In this document: positions 1 to 9,930 of the stretch, piece by piece
How positions within the stretch are numbered: position 1 is the first letter of the stretch
Layout of the letters: each line of letters opens with the position of its first letter
Assembly: GCA_035560235.1 (NCBI GenBank)
Contig: DATMAG010000063.1
Coordinates: 1 to 64,000 of the forward strand
Direction of reading: 5' to 3'
Source of the DNA: DASRDU01 sp035560235
Lineage (GTDB): Bacteria; Acidobacteriota; Blastocatellia; RBC074
DNA: 64,000 bases
The notes under the pieces: model-generated
Databases searched by the model: none
The model's input: the letters and a program-made list of their open reading frames with translations, nothing else
What the model was told of the DNA's origin: nothing
Position numbers and translations under genes: made by a program

Positions 1-550
1 CCGCCACGGTGTAAAGGCCGGTCGCAATCACCAGCGCCAGCGAACTCTGCCACATCCCCCAGCCCAGCACCGCCTTCAGCACAATCGCGCCGGCGAAGAT
101 GGCGACCGCGATTTTGGTGAAGATGTACGCGATCAGCGAAATGCTCGCCAGATAAGTCCGGCACGCGCTGTTGTAGCGGCGTTCGAGAAACTCAGGCATC
201 GTGTAGACATTCGAGCGCAGATAAAACGGCACAAAGACCCAGCCGAGAATCAGCACCATAAACGAGGCCAGCCATTCAAAGTGTCCGACCGCCATCCCCG
301 AAGCCGCGCCCGTCCCCGCCAGCCCGATGAAATGCTCGCTGCCGATGTTGGATGAAAACAGCGAAGCGCCAATCGCCCACCACGCGACGTGACGACCGGC
401 CAGAAAGTAATCCGCCGAAGTCCGTTCCTTGCGGGCGTAATACCAGCCGATGGCGAAAATGGCGATGAAATAAAGCGCCAGCACGAGGTAATCAATCGTG
501 ACGAGCTGCGCCGTTCCGGCCTTGAGCAAAAGTGTCGGGGTCATTGCCAT
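1..550 (-). CDS. Sodium:solute symporter (SSS/SGLT-like), 3' end cut by window
   Basis: The minus-strand frame opens at ATG 550 and runs off the window start, so only about 183 N-terminal residues are present. A purine-rich GAGGAAG lies directly upstream of ATG 550 (a second in-frame ATG is at 544). The protein has several long hydrophobic segments and the SSS-family pattern: an N-terminal membrane segment near residues 14-30, then KERTSADYFLAGR, then SSNIGSEHFIGLAG. These match sodium/sugar or sodium/solute cotransporters of the inner membrane. The transported solute cannot be told from this half. It diverges from the permease gene starting at 821, and the 270 bp between them must carry both promoters. 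I see no operator there. Confidence 0.85.
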   Translation of the reverse strand, partial: MAMTPTLLLKAGTAQLVTIDYLVLALYFIAIFAIGWYYARKERTSADYFLAGRHVAWWAIGASLFSSNIGSEHFIGLAGTGAASGMAVGHFEWLASFMVLILGWVFVPFYLRSNVYTMPEFLERRYNSACRTYLASISLIAYIFTKIAVAIFAGAIVLKAVLGWGMWQSSLALVIATGLYTVA

Positions 551-820
551 TGCTTCCTCGTTTTATCTGAAAATCAGTTTCGGCGTGAATTCATCGCCTG
601 AATGCGAATCAGTTTATTCATCAGTCCTGCAGGGCAGTGTGGCAGGGCTGCGCGATGACAGTTTCATACCGATCCCTGAGATGATGGTTACGAACGAATC
701 AGACTTCTTTGAATTAATCGAGACGGAAGAGATGATGCAGACGCGACGCATCATAACTTTCACGCCCGGCGAGCGCAATGTTGCAGCAGTCGCCCTCGAA
801 ACCTTATCATCGCCCGCGCT

Positions 821-1753
821 ATGAAGAGCCTTCTCGTTGCGCTGCTCAAAAGGCTGCTCTTTGTGCTGCCGGTGGTCTGGGCGGTCGTCACTCTTGTTTT
901 TCTGCTGATTCATATTGTGCCTGGTGATCCGGTGCGGAATGCGCTTGGTGAAAATGCCACCGAAGCGCAGGTCGCTGAACTGCGTCACCAACTCGGACTC
1001 GATCTGCCGCTTTCGCGCCAGTACCTGAATTACTGGACTGGCATTGCGCGCGGCGATCTCGGCAGAAGCCTGCAGAATCCCGATGAGCGTGTGCTCGAAA
1101 AGATCGTCAGCCGCTATCCGGCCACGATTGAACTCGCGATGGCCGGGCTGATTGTCGCGATTCTGCTGGCGATTCCGCTCGGGGTCACTGCCGGGACGAG
1201 GCAGGGAACAATCACGGACAACATTGTTTCAGTCATTGCGCTGCTCGGCATCAGCGCGCCGGGGTTTGTCATCGGGCCGCTCGCGATCCTGGTCTTTGCG
1301 ATCAAACTGGACTGGCTGCCGGTCTCAGGTCGTTACGGGCCTGAATATCTGATTCTGCCTGCGTTCACCCTCGGCGCGGCGCTCGCGGCGATTCTGACGC
1401 GCATGGTGCGTTCGAGCGTGATCGAGGAACTCAATGAGGATTACGTTCGCACGGCACGCGCCAAGGGCCTGAGCGAATGGCAGGTGATTTACAAGCACGT
1501 CCTCAAGAACGGACTGATTCCGGTTGTGACGGTGCTCGGCCTGCAATTCGGCGTGCTGCTCGCGGGAGCGATCATTACGGAAACGATCTTCAGCTGGCCG
1601 GGCCTCGGGCGGCTGACGATTGATTCAATCAACGCGCGCGATTATCCGCTGGTGCAGGGCTGCATTCTGATGATCGCACTGACTTATATTCTGGCCAATA
1701 TTCTGACCGATCTGGCTTATCGCCTGCTCGATCCGCGCATCAGAGTTGAATGA
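821..1753 (+). CDS. ABC transporter permease, DppB/OppB family
   Basis: A 310-residue inner-membrane permease of the dipeptide/oligopeptide/nickel importer family. The first membrane segment (about residues 10-30) is followed by the family hallmark IVPGDPVRNALG. A soluble loop then contains RHQLGLDLPLSRQY and GDLGRSL. The C-terminal half holds the EAA loop that contacts the ATPase (EDYVRTARAKGLSEWQVIYKH) and ends with LTDLAYRLLDPRIR, which is typical of DppB. Length is normal for the family. It should pair with the DppC-like permease that starts 101 bp downstream. No solute-binding protein or ATPase gene is nearby, so the substrate (probably peptide) is open. No clear ribosome site precedes the ATG. 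Confidence 0.93.
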   Translation: MKSLLVALLKRLLFVLPVVWAVVTLVFLLIHIVPGDPVRNALGENATEAQVAELRHQLGLDLPLSRQYLNYWTGIARGDLGRSLQNPDERVLEKIVSRYPATIELAMAGLIVAILLAIPLGVTAGTRQGTITDNIVSVIALLGISAPGFVIGPLAILVFAIKLDWLPVSGRYGPEYLILPAFTLGAALAAILTRMVRSSVIEELNEDYVRTARAKGLSEWQVIYKHVLKNGLIPVVTVLGLQFGVLLAGAIITETIFSWPGLGRLTIDSINARDYPLVQGCILMIALTYILANILTDLAYRLLDPRIRVE

Positions 1754-1756
1754 AAG

Positions 1757-1847
1757 GCAGATTTGAGATTGCAGATTGCAGATTGCGAAGCGCAGAGTGA
1801 GGTAGTTCTCTTCGTTTTCAATCTGTAATCTGCAATTTCAAATCTGC
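1757..1847. repeat. Long imperfect palindrome between the two permease genes
   Basis: The arms 1757-1785 and 1819-1847 are 29 bp each and inverted copies at 27 of 29 positions, separated by a 33-bp spacer. The arm is itself internally repetitive, built on the unit GATTGCA. It nearly fills the intergenic space between dppB-like and dppC-like genes. The same word family recurs inside a coding region at 18639-18668, which points to a dispersed repeat and not a gene-specific regulator. It could also form an mRNA hairpin that lowers read-through to the second permease gene. Confidence 0.8.
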
Positions 1848-1854
1848 AATTGTT

Positions 1855-2679
1855 ATGACTCGACTTGGTAAAATCGGACTGGTCATCATCGCAATATTCT
1901 TTCTGGTGGCGATCCTTGCGCCGCTGATTGCGCCTTACGATCCGCGCGATCAGAACCCCGCGCCGCCAGGGCAGGCGCTTGAAGAAAGGCTGCAACCGTC
2001 CCGCGCGCATCCGCTGGGGCTGGATGATCTCGGGCGCGATGTGCTTTCGCGCATTGTTCACGGCGCGCGCATTTCGATGCGCGTGGGCGTGACGGTCGTA
2101 CTGATTTCAGCTTTGATCGGCGTGCTGATTGGCGCTGTGTCGGGTTATTACGGCGGCTGGGTTGATCGTTTCTTCTCGGGGTTTCTCTTCAACGTCTTTC
2201 TTTCGTTTCCGAGCATCCTGCTGGCGATTGCGATGGTCGCGTTTCTCGGGCCGAGTCTCAACAATCTGATTCTGGCATTGTCAGTGATTGGCTGGGTCGG
2301 TTATGCGCGGCTGATGCGCGGGCAGGTTCTGAAGGTGCGCGAATATGATTTCGTCACGGCGGCCCGGGCAATTGGCGCGAGTGACTTTCGCATTCTGCTT
2401 TTTCACATTCTGCCCAACGCGATTCAGCCGCTGATTGTGCAGGCGAGCCTGGGTATGGCCGGAGCCGTGCTGTCTGAAGCGAGCCTGAGCTTTCTTGGCC
2501 TCGGTGTGCCGCCGCCCGCGCCAAGCTGGGGCGCGATGCTCAATGATGCGCGCAACTACCTGCGCGTCGCGCCGCACCTGCTGATCTTCCCGGGACTCGC
2601 GGTCATGCTGACGGTGATGGCCTTCAACTTCGTCGGTGATGGCTTGCGCGAATGGCTTGATCCAAAGCAGAAGAAATAG
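1855..2679 (+). CDS. ABC transporter permease, DppC/OppC family
   Basis: A 274-residue permease, partner of the DppB-like protein upstream. A single N-terminal membrane helix is followed by a short periplasmic stretch with APYDPRDQNP and the family signature HPLGLDDLGRDVLSRIVHGAR. The remaining helices follow, with an EAA loop near residues 165-190 (EYDFVTAARAIGASDFRIL) and a C-terminus LREWLDPKQKK typical of DppC. It is expected to form the heterodimeric channel with the upstream gene, energised by ATPases encoded elsewhere. The ATG follows closely on the 1757-1847 palindrome, and no strong ribosome site is visible between them. Confidence 0.93.
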   Translation: MTRLGKIGLVIIAIFFLVAILAPLIAPYDPRDQNPAPPGQALEERLQPSRAHPLGLDDLGRDVLSRIVHGARISMRVGVTVVLISALIGVLIGAVSGYYGGWVDRFFSGFLFNVFLSFPSILLAIAMVAFLGPSLNNLILALSVIGWVGYARLMRGQVLKVREYDFVTAARAIGASDFRILLFHILPNAIQPLIVQASLGMAGAVLSEASLSFLGLGVPPPAPSWGAMLNDARNYLRVAPHLLIFPGLAVMLTVMAFNFVGDGLREWLDPKQKK

Positions 2680-2693
2680 TTTCCTCTCTGTTG

Positions 2694-2718
2694 ACTTAAA
2701 ACCCTCCTGGTTTTAAGT
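2694..2718 (+). terminator. Possible terminator after the permease pair
   Basis: The stem ACTTAAAACC pairs perfectly with GGTTTTAAGT around the loop CTCCT, 15 bp after the dppC-like stop codon. There is no clear U tract after the stem and the stem is AT-rich, so termination is only suggested by position. Confidence 0.35.
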
Positions 2719-2970
2719 TACCTTCACCTTTCACACATTCGGATTTTTTGCGGACACTCTCGGGTCTGCTTTTTCGGTCGGAACAGTCGGCAACTGCTGC
2801 TCTATCTCAGTTCAGGAGCGGAGCCCTGCACCAGATGATTCCGCCTCCCTGACTGGAAGGGTGTCGTGCAGAAGGCGCTTCTGCACAGCATGAATAATCT
2901 GTCTGACCTCTTTTCGGGGTCTTCAAATCGGACCTGAACCTGTTTCCTGTGTAGTGGATCGACTAAGAAG

Positions 2971-3071
2971 CCAGCCACGAATGAACGCGAACCGGCGCGA
3001 ATAAAAAAACAGATGCGGCAGGGTTGAGCAGCCTGTTCTGACTTGTCCGGTTCGTGTTCATTCGTGGCTGG
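2971..3071. repeat. Dispersed palindrome, CCACGAA family, copy 1
   Basis: The arms 2971-2994 and 3048-3071 are inverted copies at 23 of 24 positions. The outer word CAGCCACGAAT and its complement recur in the palindrome at 50920-50994 and, in shorter form, at 46427-46481. All copies lie between genes, which fits a family of small non-coding repeats more than a regulator of one gene. Confidence 0.7.
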
Positions 3072-3122
3072 AGCACTCCTGGTTTTACCGCTACCGTTTT
3101 CTGAACCCAGGGGAGAAGAATT

Positions 3123-5108
3123 ATGAAACGAACAGTGCTGTTAGTTGTGATCATTGCCATGTCGGTGGCGATGGTTCCGGTTGCAAGGCGGGTCGGCGGA
3201 CAAAGCCAGACCAGCAGTCCGAAATATGTTTCCGGTGAAGTCCTGATTCAGTTCAGAGCCGGAGCCAGCGCCTCTGACAAACAGGCGGCGCGCAGTCTGG
3301 CCGGAGCTGCCAGAAAGCGCCTGATTCACGCCGACGCAGGCGCGGGTGAACTTGAATCGGCGCGCATTCCGGGCAATGTCACGGTCGAAAACGCCATCGC
3401 GGCCCTGCAGCGCCATCCGGCGGTCAGGTTTGCCGAGCCGAACTGGATTTACACGCACCAGGAAACATCGAACGATCCTTATTACACCGATGGTTCGCTG
3501 TGGGGGATGTATGGCGATGCCACTACTCCGGCCAATCAGTACGGCAGTCAGGCGGGTGAAGCCTGGGCTGCCGGTCACACCGGCGACCGCACGGTTTACG
3601 TGGGCGTGATTGATGAAGGCATTGACCTGAACCATCCTGATCTCGCGGCCAATATCTGGACCAACCCTTTCGATCCGCCGGACGGAGTTGATAACGACGG
3701 CAACGGGTTCGTGGATGACATTCACGGCTGGGATTTCAACAGCAACGACAATTCAATTTATGACGGCACGGTTGACGATCACGGCACGCACGTTTCCGGC
3801 ACGATTGGCGCAGTCGGCGGCAATGGTGTCGGCGTGGCCGGAGTCAACTGGCAGGTGACGATCATCTCAGCCAAATTCCTCGGCTCCAGCGGCGGCACGA
3901 CTGAGAATGCGATTCGCGCGGTTGATTACATCACCGATTTGAAAACGCGGCACGGGCTGAACATCGTGGCCACCAACAATTCATGGGGTGGCGGCGGTTA
4001 TTCGCAGGGGTTGCATGATGCAATCATTCGCATGGCCAAAGCCGACATTTTGTTCTGTGCAGCGGCTGGTAACGGCAACCTGATCGGGGTCGGACAGAAC
4101 AACGACACCAGGCCCAATTACCCTTCCAATTACAACACCACTCAGGGCACCAGCACCGAAACCGCCGCCAGCTATGACGCCGTGATTGCGGTGGCCTCAA
4201 TCACCAGCAGCGGAGCGCGGTCGTCATTTTCCAACTACGGCAAAACGACGGTTGACCTCGGTGCGCCAGGCAGCGGCATTTACTCAACCACGCCGGGCAA
4301 CACATACAGTTCGTTCAGCGGCACTTCGATGGCCACACCGCACGTGACCGGCGCGACGGCGCTTTACAAATCGGTCAATCCGGGAGCCACCGCTTCAGAC
4401 ATCAAAAATGCGATTCTGAATTCGGCCATCAACACGCCGACCAGTTCGCTCAATAACATCACCGTCACCAACGGGCGGCTCAATATCGGCTACCTGCTGG
4501 GCGGCCCGCCGCCTCCGCCTGATCCGCCTGCCGCCCCGAGTGGTTTGACGGCGACGGCGGCTTCATCCAGCCAGATCAATCTGGCCTGGACGGACAATGC
4601 AAACAACGAGGATGGTTTCAAAATCGAGCGTTGTCAGGGCGCAGGCTGTGAGTCAAATCCGGCCAACTTCACGCAGATTGCTACTGTCGGGGCCAACGTC
4701 ACCAGCTATCAGAACACCGGGCTGTCGGCCAGCACAAGTTACAGCTATCGCGTGCGCGCCAATAACACTGCTGGTGATTCCGACTATTCCAACACTGCGT
4801 CAGCCACCACACAGGCGGCAGGCTCGGTTCCGGCAGATCCGAGCAACCTGCGAACAACGACTGTTCTGCCCCGCCGCATTGATCTGGCGTGGAATGACAA
4901 CGCGAACAACGAAACGAAATTTGAACTGGAACGCTGTACCGGATCAACCTGCACGAACTTCGCAAAGATTGCTGAACCGGCGGCAAATGCCACGACCTAC
5001 AGCAACACCGGGCTGACCCGCACGACGACTTATCGTTACCGGATCAGAGCCTGCAACGGCAGCGGCTGTTCGGGATACTCAAACATCCTCAACGCCACTA
5101 CCAACTAA
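3123..5108 (+). CDS. Secreted subtilisin-like serine protease (S8) with two fibronectin III domains
   Basis: A 661-residue protein. Residues 1-27 look like a signal peptide. An inhibitor-like propeptide follows (about 33-110, with YVSGEVLIQF). The S8 catalytic domain spans about 140-455, with a visible triad of Asp164 (GVIDEGID), His220 (DDHGTHVSGT) and Ser402 (FSGTSMATPHVTG), and oxyanion Asn317 (AAAGNGN). After a proline-rich linker (about 466-475) come two fibronectin type III-like repeats (about 476-565 and 572-660), both with LAWxDNANNE and ERC motifs. The Cys residues in each repeat suggest disulfides and an extracellular site. It should degrade extracellular proteins. The ribosome site GGGGAGAAG precedes the ATG, and a strong terminator follows at 5141. 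Confidence 0.95.
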   Translation: MKRTVLLVVIIAMSVAMVPVARRVGGQSQTSSPKYVSGEVLIQFRAGASASDKQAARSLAGAARKRLIHADAGAGELESARIPGNVTVENAIAALQRHPAVRFAEPNWIYTHQETSNDPYYTDGSLWGMYGDATTPANQYGSQAGEAWAAGHTGDRTVYVGVIDEGIDLNHPDLAANIWTNPFDPPDGVDNDGNGFVDDIHGWDFNSNDNSIYDGTVDDHGTHVSGTIGAVGGNGVGVAGVNWQVTIISAKFLGSSGGTTENAIRAVDYITDLKTRHGLNIVATNNSWGGGGYSQGLHDAIIRMAKADILFCAAAGNGNLIGVGQNNDTRPNYPSNYNTTQGTSTETAASYDAVIAVASITSSGARSSFSNYGKTTVDLGAPGSGIYSTTPGNTYSSFSGTSMATPHVTGATALYKSVNPGATASDIKNAILNSAINTPTSSLNNITVTNGRLNIGYLLGGPPPPPDPPAAPSGLTATAASSSQINLAWTDNANNEDGFKIERCQGAGCESNPANFTQIATVGANVTSYQNTGLSASTSYSYRVRANNTAGDSDYSNTASATTQAAGSVPADPSNLRTTTVLPRRIDLAWNDNANNETKFELERCTGSTCTNFAKIAEPAANATTYSNTGLTRTTTYRYRIRACNGSGCSGYSNILNATTN

Positions 5109-5140
5109 TGGCATCAGCGCGTGCTGACGCCGCAAAGATC

Positions 5141-5180
5141 AAAGCCCCTGGAAAATCAGGACTGATTTCCCAGGGGCTTT
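5141..5180 (+). terminator. Rho-independent terminator of the subtilase gene
   Basis: A 19-bp stem with one mismatch (5141-5159 with 5162-5180) and a minimal loop, followed by CTTTCTTTA. It lies 32 bp after the protease stop. The AAAG at its left base could let it also work for the convergent cytochrome gene. Confidence 0.85.
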
Positions 5181-5204
5181 CTTTATGGCCATAATCTGCG
5201 CTGC

Positions 5205-5618
5205 TTATTCTTCCCGGCCATTGATCCGGACCAGGTAATCAACAACCTTCTTCGCCGGTTCATCAGCCACCGGCGCGCCAAAATTTTTGACCATCTTGGT
5301 GACGGTGGCCTGCCAGGTCTTGCGCGTCAGGCGCGGCTGGCTGGTGATGTAACGAAATGAATGGCAGGCCGAACATGAAGCGATGAATTCAAGCTTGCCG
5401 TCACCATCCGGCAGATCAGGCGGGAATTGCGGCAGCGTGATTGAATAAACTCCGTTTTCAACTTTTGCTTTCGCCACTCCGGCAGCGGGCGAAGCTGTGG
5501 GACTCGGTGATTCGGTTGCTGCCGCGCTGACGCTTTGCGGTGCGCGCCACAGATTCAATGCGGCCAGCGAGGCAGCCAGCAGCAGAACCAGGCTCAGTGC
5601 AATTTTCTTTCTGTTCAT
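5205..5618 (-). CDS. Small c-type cytochrome, probable SorB-like subunit
   Basis: A 137-residue exported protein. It has a basic start and hydrophobic residues about 6-22, then a Ser/Pro/Ala linker, then one heme-attachment motif CSACH near residue 82 in the setting FIASCSACHSFRYI. The sequence TWQATVTKMVKNFGAP supplies a Met suitable as the second axial ligand. The gene starts 14 bp after the stop of the molybdopterin enzyme gene, in the same operon. This pairing is that of sulfite:cytochrome c oxidoreductase SorAB, where the heme subunit takes electrons from the molybdenum centre. The substrate assignment rests on this context; the family as a whole also includes other oxidoreductases. Confidence 0.82.
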   Translation of the reverse strand: MNRKKIALSLVLLLAASLAALNLWRAPQSVSAAATESPSPTASPAAGVAKAKVENGVYSITLPQFPPDLPDGDGKLEFIASCSACHSFRYITSQPRLTRKTWQATVTKMVKNFGAPVADEPAKKVVDYLVRINGREE

Positions 5619-5632
5619 TCATCTCCTCCCGA

Positions 5633-6832
5633 TCAGGCCACCGTGACGTGGGTTTCTTCGATGACGTTGCGCAGGTAGCCGCTGCGATTCCAGAACGAAG
5701 CGCGCTGCGTTTCGCCTGCGGCATTCGTCGCCCGCACCAGCAGCTTGTAATCGCCGGTTTTATTCGGCGTCCAGTTCAGCCGCCAGCGCCGCCACGAATA
5801 CTTGCCGAGTTCATTGCCGAGAGTTGCTTCATTCCAGGTTGCGCCGCCATCGGTCGAGACTTCGACACGTTTGATGCCTGCGCCGCCATCAAACGCGACG
5901 CCTTCGATTTCATAAGCCTGATTTGCGCTCAGTTTCTCGTGCGGTTCGGGCCGCACCATAATCGAGCGCACCGGCATGCGATTGATCGGCACGGTCTGTT
6001 CGGCCAGTTTGTCGGGCGCTTCGTTCAGATCAGCGGTGGCCGGAATGCGGTAGGCCTTCTCCATCCAGTAGCCCTTGAACTTTTCGGGCAGCACGCTGAT
6101 TTCATCCAGCGCCTTGACCCAGTAAGTGCCGAACCACCCAGGCACGATCAGCCGCAGCGGAAAGCCGTTGAGCATCGGCAGCGGTTCGCCGTTCATTTCA
6201 TAAGCCACCATCACTTCGCCGTCGCGCGCGTGATCAATTTCAAGTGACTTGACGAAGTTCGGCACGCTCGGCAGCGGCGCCCTGTCGAGCGCGCTGAAGG
6301 CCACATCCACCGCGCCTGCTTTGACTCCGGCGGCATCGAGCAGATCCTTGAGCCGCACGCCGGTAAACTTTGCGTTGCCCATTGCGCCGTGCTTCCACTG
6401 CCCGCCGGGAATGCGCGGCTGAAAGAGGCTGCGCGAATTGCCCGAACACTGATTGAAAACAACCTGCGTGACGGGCGTGAATTTCCTTCGCAAATCATCG
6501 AGCGAAAGCTCAAGCGGCTTGTTGACGTGGCCGGTGATTTTGAGCCGGTAAGTTTTCGTGTCAACCGAAGTCGGAATATTGGCCAGGTGCCACCGCACGA
6601 AATAGGCTTCGTTCGGTGTCAGGTCGGAGCGAAAGTATTTGAGCGGCGTTTCAAGCTGCGGTGGCCGGTCGGTCAGCAGAATCAGTTCGGTCTTTTCAGG
6701 AAACCGGACGAGTTGCGGCGGCGGCTCAACTTCAACAGGCGTGACTTTGCCGCCCCGGCAGGCCGTAATCAGCGCGCCTGCGCTGAATGCGCCCGCAAGG
6801 CTCAGGAATGTTCGGCGGTCGAATGATTTCAA
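5633..6832 (-). CDS. Sulfite oxidase-family molybdopterin oxidoreductase (SorA-like)
   Basis: A 399-residue periplasmic enzyme. The N-terminus has a twin-arginine signal (DRRTFLSLAG) ending in ITAC, so it may be a Tat-exported lipoprotein with Cys25 lipidated. The oxidoreductase molybdopterin domain covers about residues 60-260. Cys129 in VFNQCSGNSRS is the expected molybdenum ligand, and GGQWKHGAMGNAKFTGV is a family core motif. The Mo-co dimerisation domain (about 275-395) follows, with KRVEVSTDGGATWNEA. With the downstream cytochrome it should oxidise sulfite to sulfate and pass electrons to the respiratory chain. It sits downstream of the FKBP gene in the same direction, with a 28-bp-arm palindrome between them. 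Confidence 0.88.
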   Translation of the reverse strand: MKSFDRRTFLSLAGAFSAGALITACRGGKVTPVEVEPPPQLVRFPEKTELILLTDRPPQLETPLKYFRSDLTPNEAYFVRWHLANIPTSVDTKTYRLKITGHVNKPLELSLDDLRRKFTPVTQVVFNQCSGNSRSLFQPRIPGGQWKHGAMGNAKFTGVRLKDLLDAAGVKAGAVDVAFSALDRAPLPSVPNFVKSLEIDHARDGEVMVAYEMNGEPLPMLNGFPLRLIVPGWFGTYWVKALDEISVLPEKFKGYWMEKAYRIPATADLNEAPDKLAEQTVPINRMPVRSIMVRPEPHEKLSANQAYEIEGVAFDGGAGIKRVEVSTDGGATWNEATLGNELGKYSWRRWRLNWTPNKTGDYKLLVRATNAAGETQRASFWNRSGYLRNVIEETHVTVA

Positions 6833-6953
6833 AATGACTCCTTTCCCGAAGAATCACTGTGGTGCAAAAGAAAAACAGAATGGTGCGGATGGCAGCTGAT
6901 TCTATGCAGCGCACGGCGCAGCGTCAAATCAGCGTGTGTGAATGGAGTGAAAA

Positions 6954-7061
6954 GAGAGATGACGGAACAAACGGAAATAACAGAACACACGGAAGAATAC
7001 CGTCAGAATATTTATTGCAGTTTCGTCTGTTTCGTTATTTCCGTTTGTTCCGTCATCTCTC
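6954..7061. repeat. Perfect 28-bp inverted repeat between FKBP and sulfite-oxidase genes
   Basis: The arms 6954-6981 and 7034-7061 are perfect inverted copies with a 52-bp spacer, and weaker pairing continues inward. On the minus strand it lies 12 bp after the FKBP stop and about 120 bp before the SorA-like start. It may act as a transcript-end hairpin, but there is no terminal U tract. Its size resembles the other dispersed palindromes in the window, though its core word differs. Confidence 0.75.
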
Positions 7062-7073
7062 CTGATTGATTCG

Positions 7074-7898
7074 TCATTTGATGCCGAGCAGTTCGACTTC
7101 AAACAGCAGTGTGGCGTTGGGCGGGATGACGCCGCCTGCGCCGCGTGCGCCGTAACCAAGCTGCGGCGGAATGATCAGTCGCCGCTTGCCGCCGACTTTC
7201 ATACTCATCACGCCTTCGTCCCAGCCTTTGATGACCCGGCCAACGCCGATCTCAAATTCAAACGGTTCGTTGCGATCAAGTGAGCTGTCGAACTTCGTGC
7301 CGTCAACGAGCGTGCCGGTGTAATGCACGCGCACGGTCTGGCCTGGCTTCGGGCTTTCGCCGGTGCCGACGACGATCTCTTCATACTTCAGGCCCGAAGG
7401 CGTGGTGATGGCCTTCGCGCTGGCGACATAGCCGGTCACGGGAATCGAAGTCCACGATACGGCCTGCCAGCGGCCCTGGCGTTTGGCCCAGACTTCGGTG
7501 TGCGCCGAAGTGCCGAGTTTGCGGCCACCGCGAAAGTAACTTGAATTGCCGGTCACGACTGCCGTTGTGCCATACAGCCGCAGTCTGAAATTCTCGCTTC
7601 TGATTTCATCAAGCTTCACCTGACTGAGCGTGGCTTTCATCGCGGCCTTGTCAACGAACAGGCCATCGCTGCCTGTGGCGACAAAATCATCAGCAAAGAT
7701 GCGGTCAAGCGTGGCCGCGTCCTGTTTTACCACTGCGTCAAACCATTCGCGTTCGAGCTTTTTGATTTCAGCCTCGGGACTGGCGCTTGTCGCAGTGCGA
7801 GCGCGATTCTGCACAGGTCGGCGGTTTTTCGTCTGACTGAAGGCCGGGATTACGGTAATTGTGATGAGCAGAAAGATGAGAGGGATTCGATTGAGCAA
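7074..7898 (-). CDS. Exported DUF4440 (SnoaL-like) - FKBP peptidyl-prolyl isomerase fusion
   Basis: A 274-residue protein with a signal peptide (about 1-21). Residues 43-150 form a DUF4440/NTF2-like fold (EREWFDAVVKQDAATLDRIFADDFVATG and an HTEVWAKRQGRW strand). Residues 165-274 are a complete FKBP domain, with VRVHYTGTLVDGTKFDSS, a GRVIKGWDEGVMSMKVGGKR core and IPPQLGYG near the active site. FKBP domains catalyse prolyl isomerisation in exported proteins. The NTF2-like half normally forms a small-ligand pocket or dimer interface and its role here is unknown. The two domains are joined in one frame with no sign of error. Confidence 0.9.
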   Translation of the reverse strand: MLNRIPLIFLLITITVIPAFSQTKNRRPVQNRARTATSASPEAEIKKLEREWFDAVVKQDAATLDRIFADDFVATGSDGLFVDKAAMKATLSQVKLDEIRSENFRLRLYGTTAVVTGNSSYFRGGRKLGTSAHTEVWAKRQGRWQAVSWTSIPVTGYVASAKAITTPSGLKYEEIVVGTGESPKPGQTVRVHYTGTLVDGTKFDSSLDRNEPFEFEIGVGRVIKGWDEGVMSMKVGGKRRLIIPPQLGYGARGAGGVIPPNATLLFEVELLGIK

Positions 7899-8063
7899 TT
7901 CATTCTCCTTCGCATTGGCACAGGCCGGTGATCTGTGTTATTTCGATGGCGAGTTGACCATTCGCCGCCGAGACAATACCCAGGACAGGCACAACCGGGC
8001 AAGTCACGCTGATCTTCCGTGAATCAATATCAGTCGCGTGATCCATTCTCATTCAGGAGAAAT

Positions 8064-9836
<1,773 letters not shown>

Positions 9837-9930
9837 ATGAAACGCTTCCGGCCTGAATGAAATCAGGCCACGAAAGCCTGAGACAGGAAAATTCACCACA
9901 GAGGTCACAGAGGTTCACAGAGGAGGTGTG

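Larger units (their letters stand above)
2680..3122. other. 443-bp intergenic region with three hairpins
   Basis: No convincing gene lies here. It holds a 10-bp stem hairpin at 2694-2718 just after the permease stop, a perfect 9-bp stem with a 3-nt loop at 2866-2886, and a dispersed palindrome at 2971-3071. The remainder probably contains the promoter of the subtilase gene, whose ATG at 3123 is preceded by a GGGGAGAAG ribosome site. I recognise no known riboswitch. Confidence 0.6.

Noticed and set aside
498..824. A 108-codon plus-strand frame whose stop overlaps the dppB-like start
   Set aside because: It overlaps the start of the divergent symporter gene, has no ribosome site, no protein-like pattern and no recognisable domain; chance frame.
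2866..2886. Perfect 9-bp hairpin considered as a riboswitch or small RNA
   Set aside because: The surrounding sequence matches no riboswitch class I know. A lone short stem is too little to claim.
9893..9923. Three CACAGAGG-like units that could suggest a CRISPR or iteron array
   Set aside because: Only three units of about 9 bp with no spacers of constant length. They look like a simple repeat next to the IS remnant.
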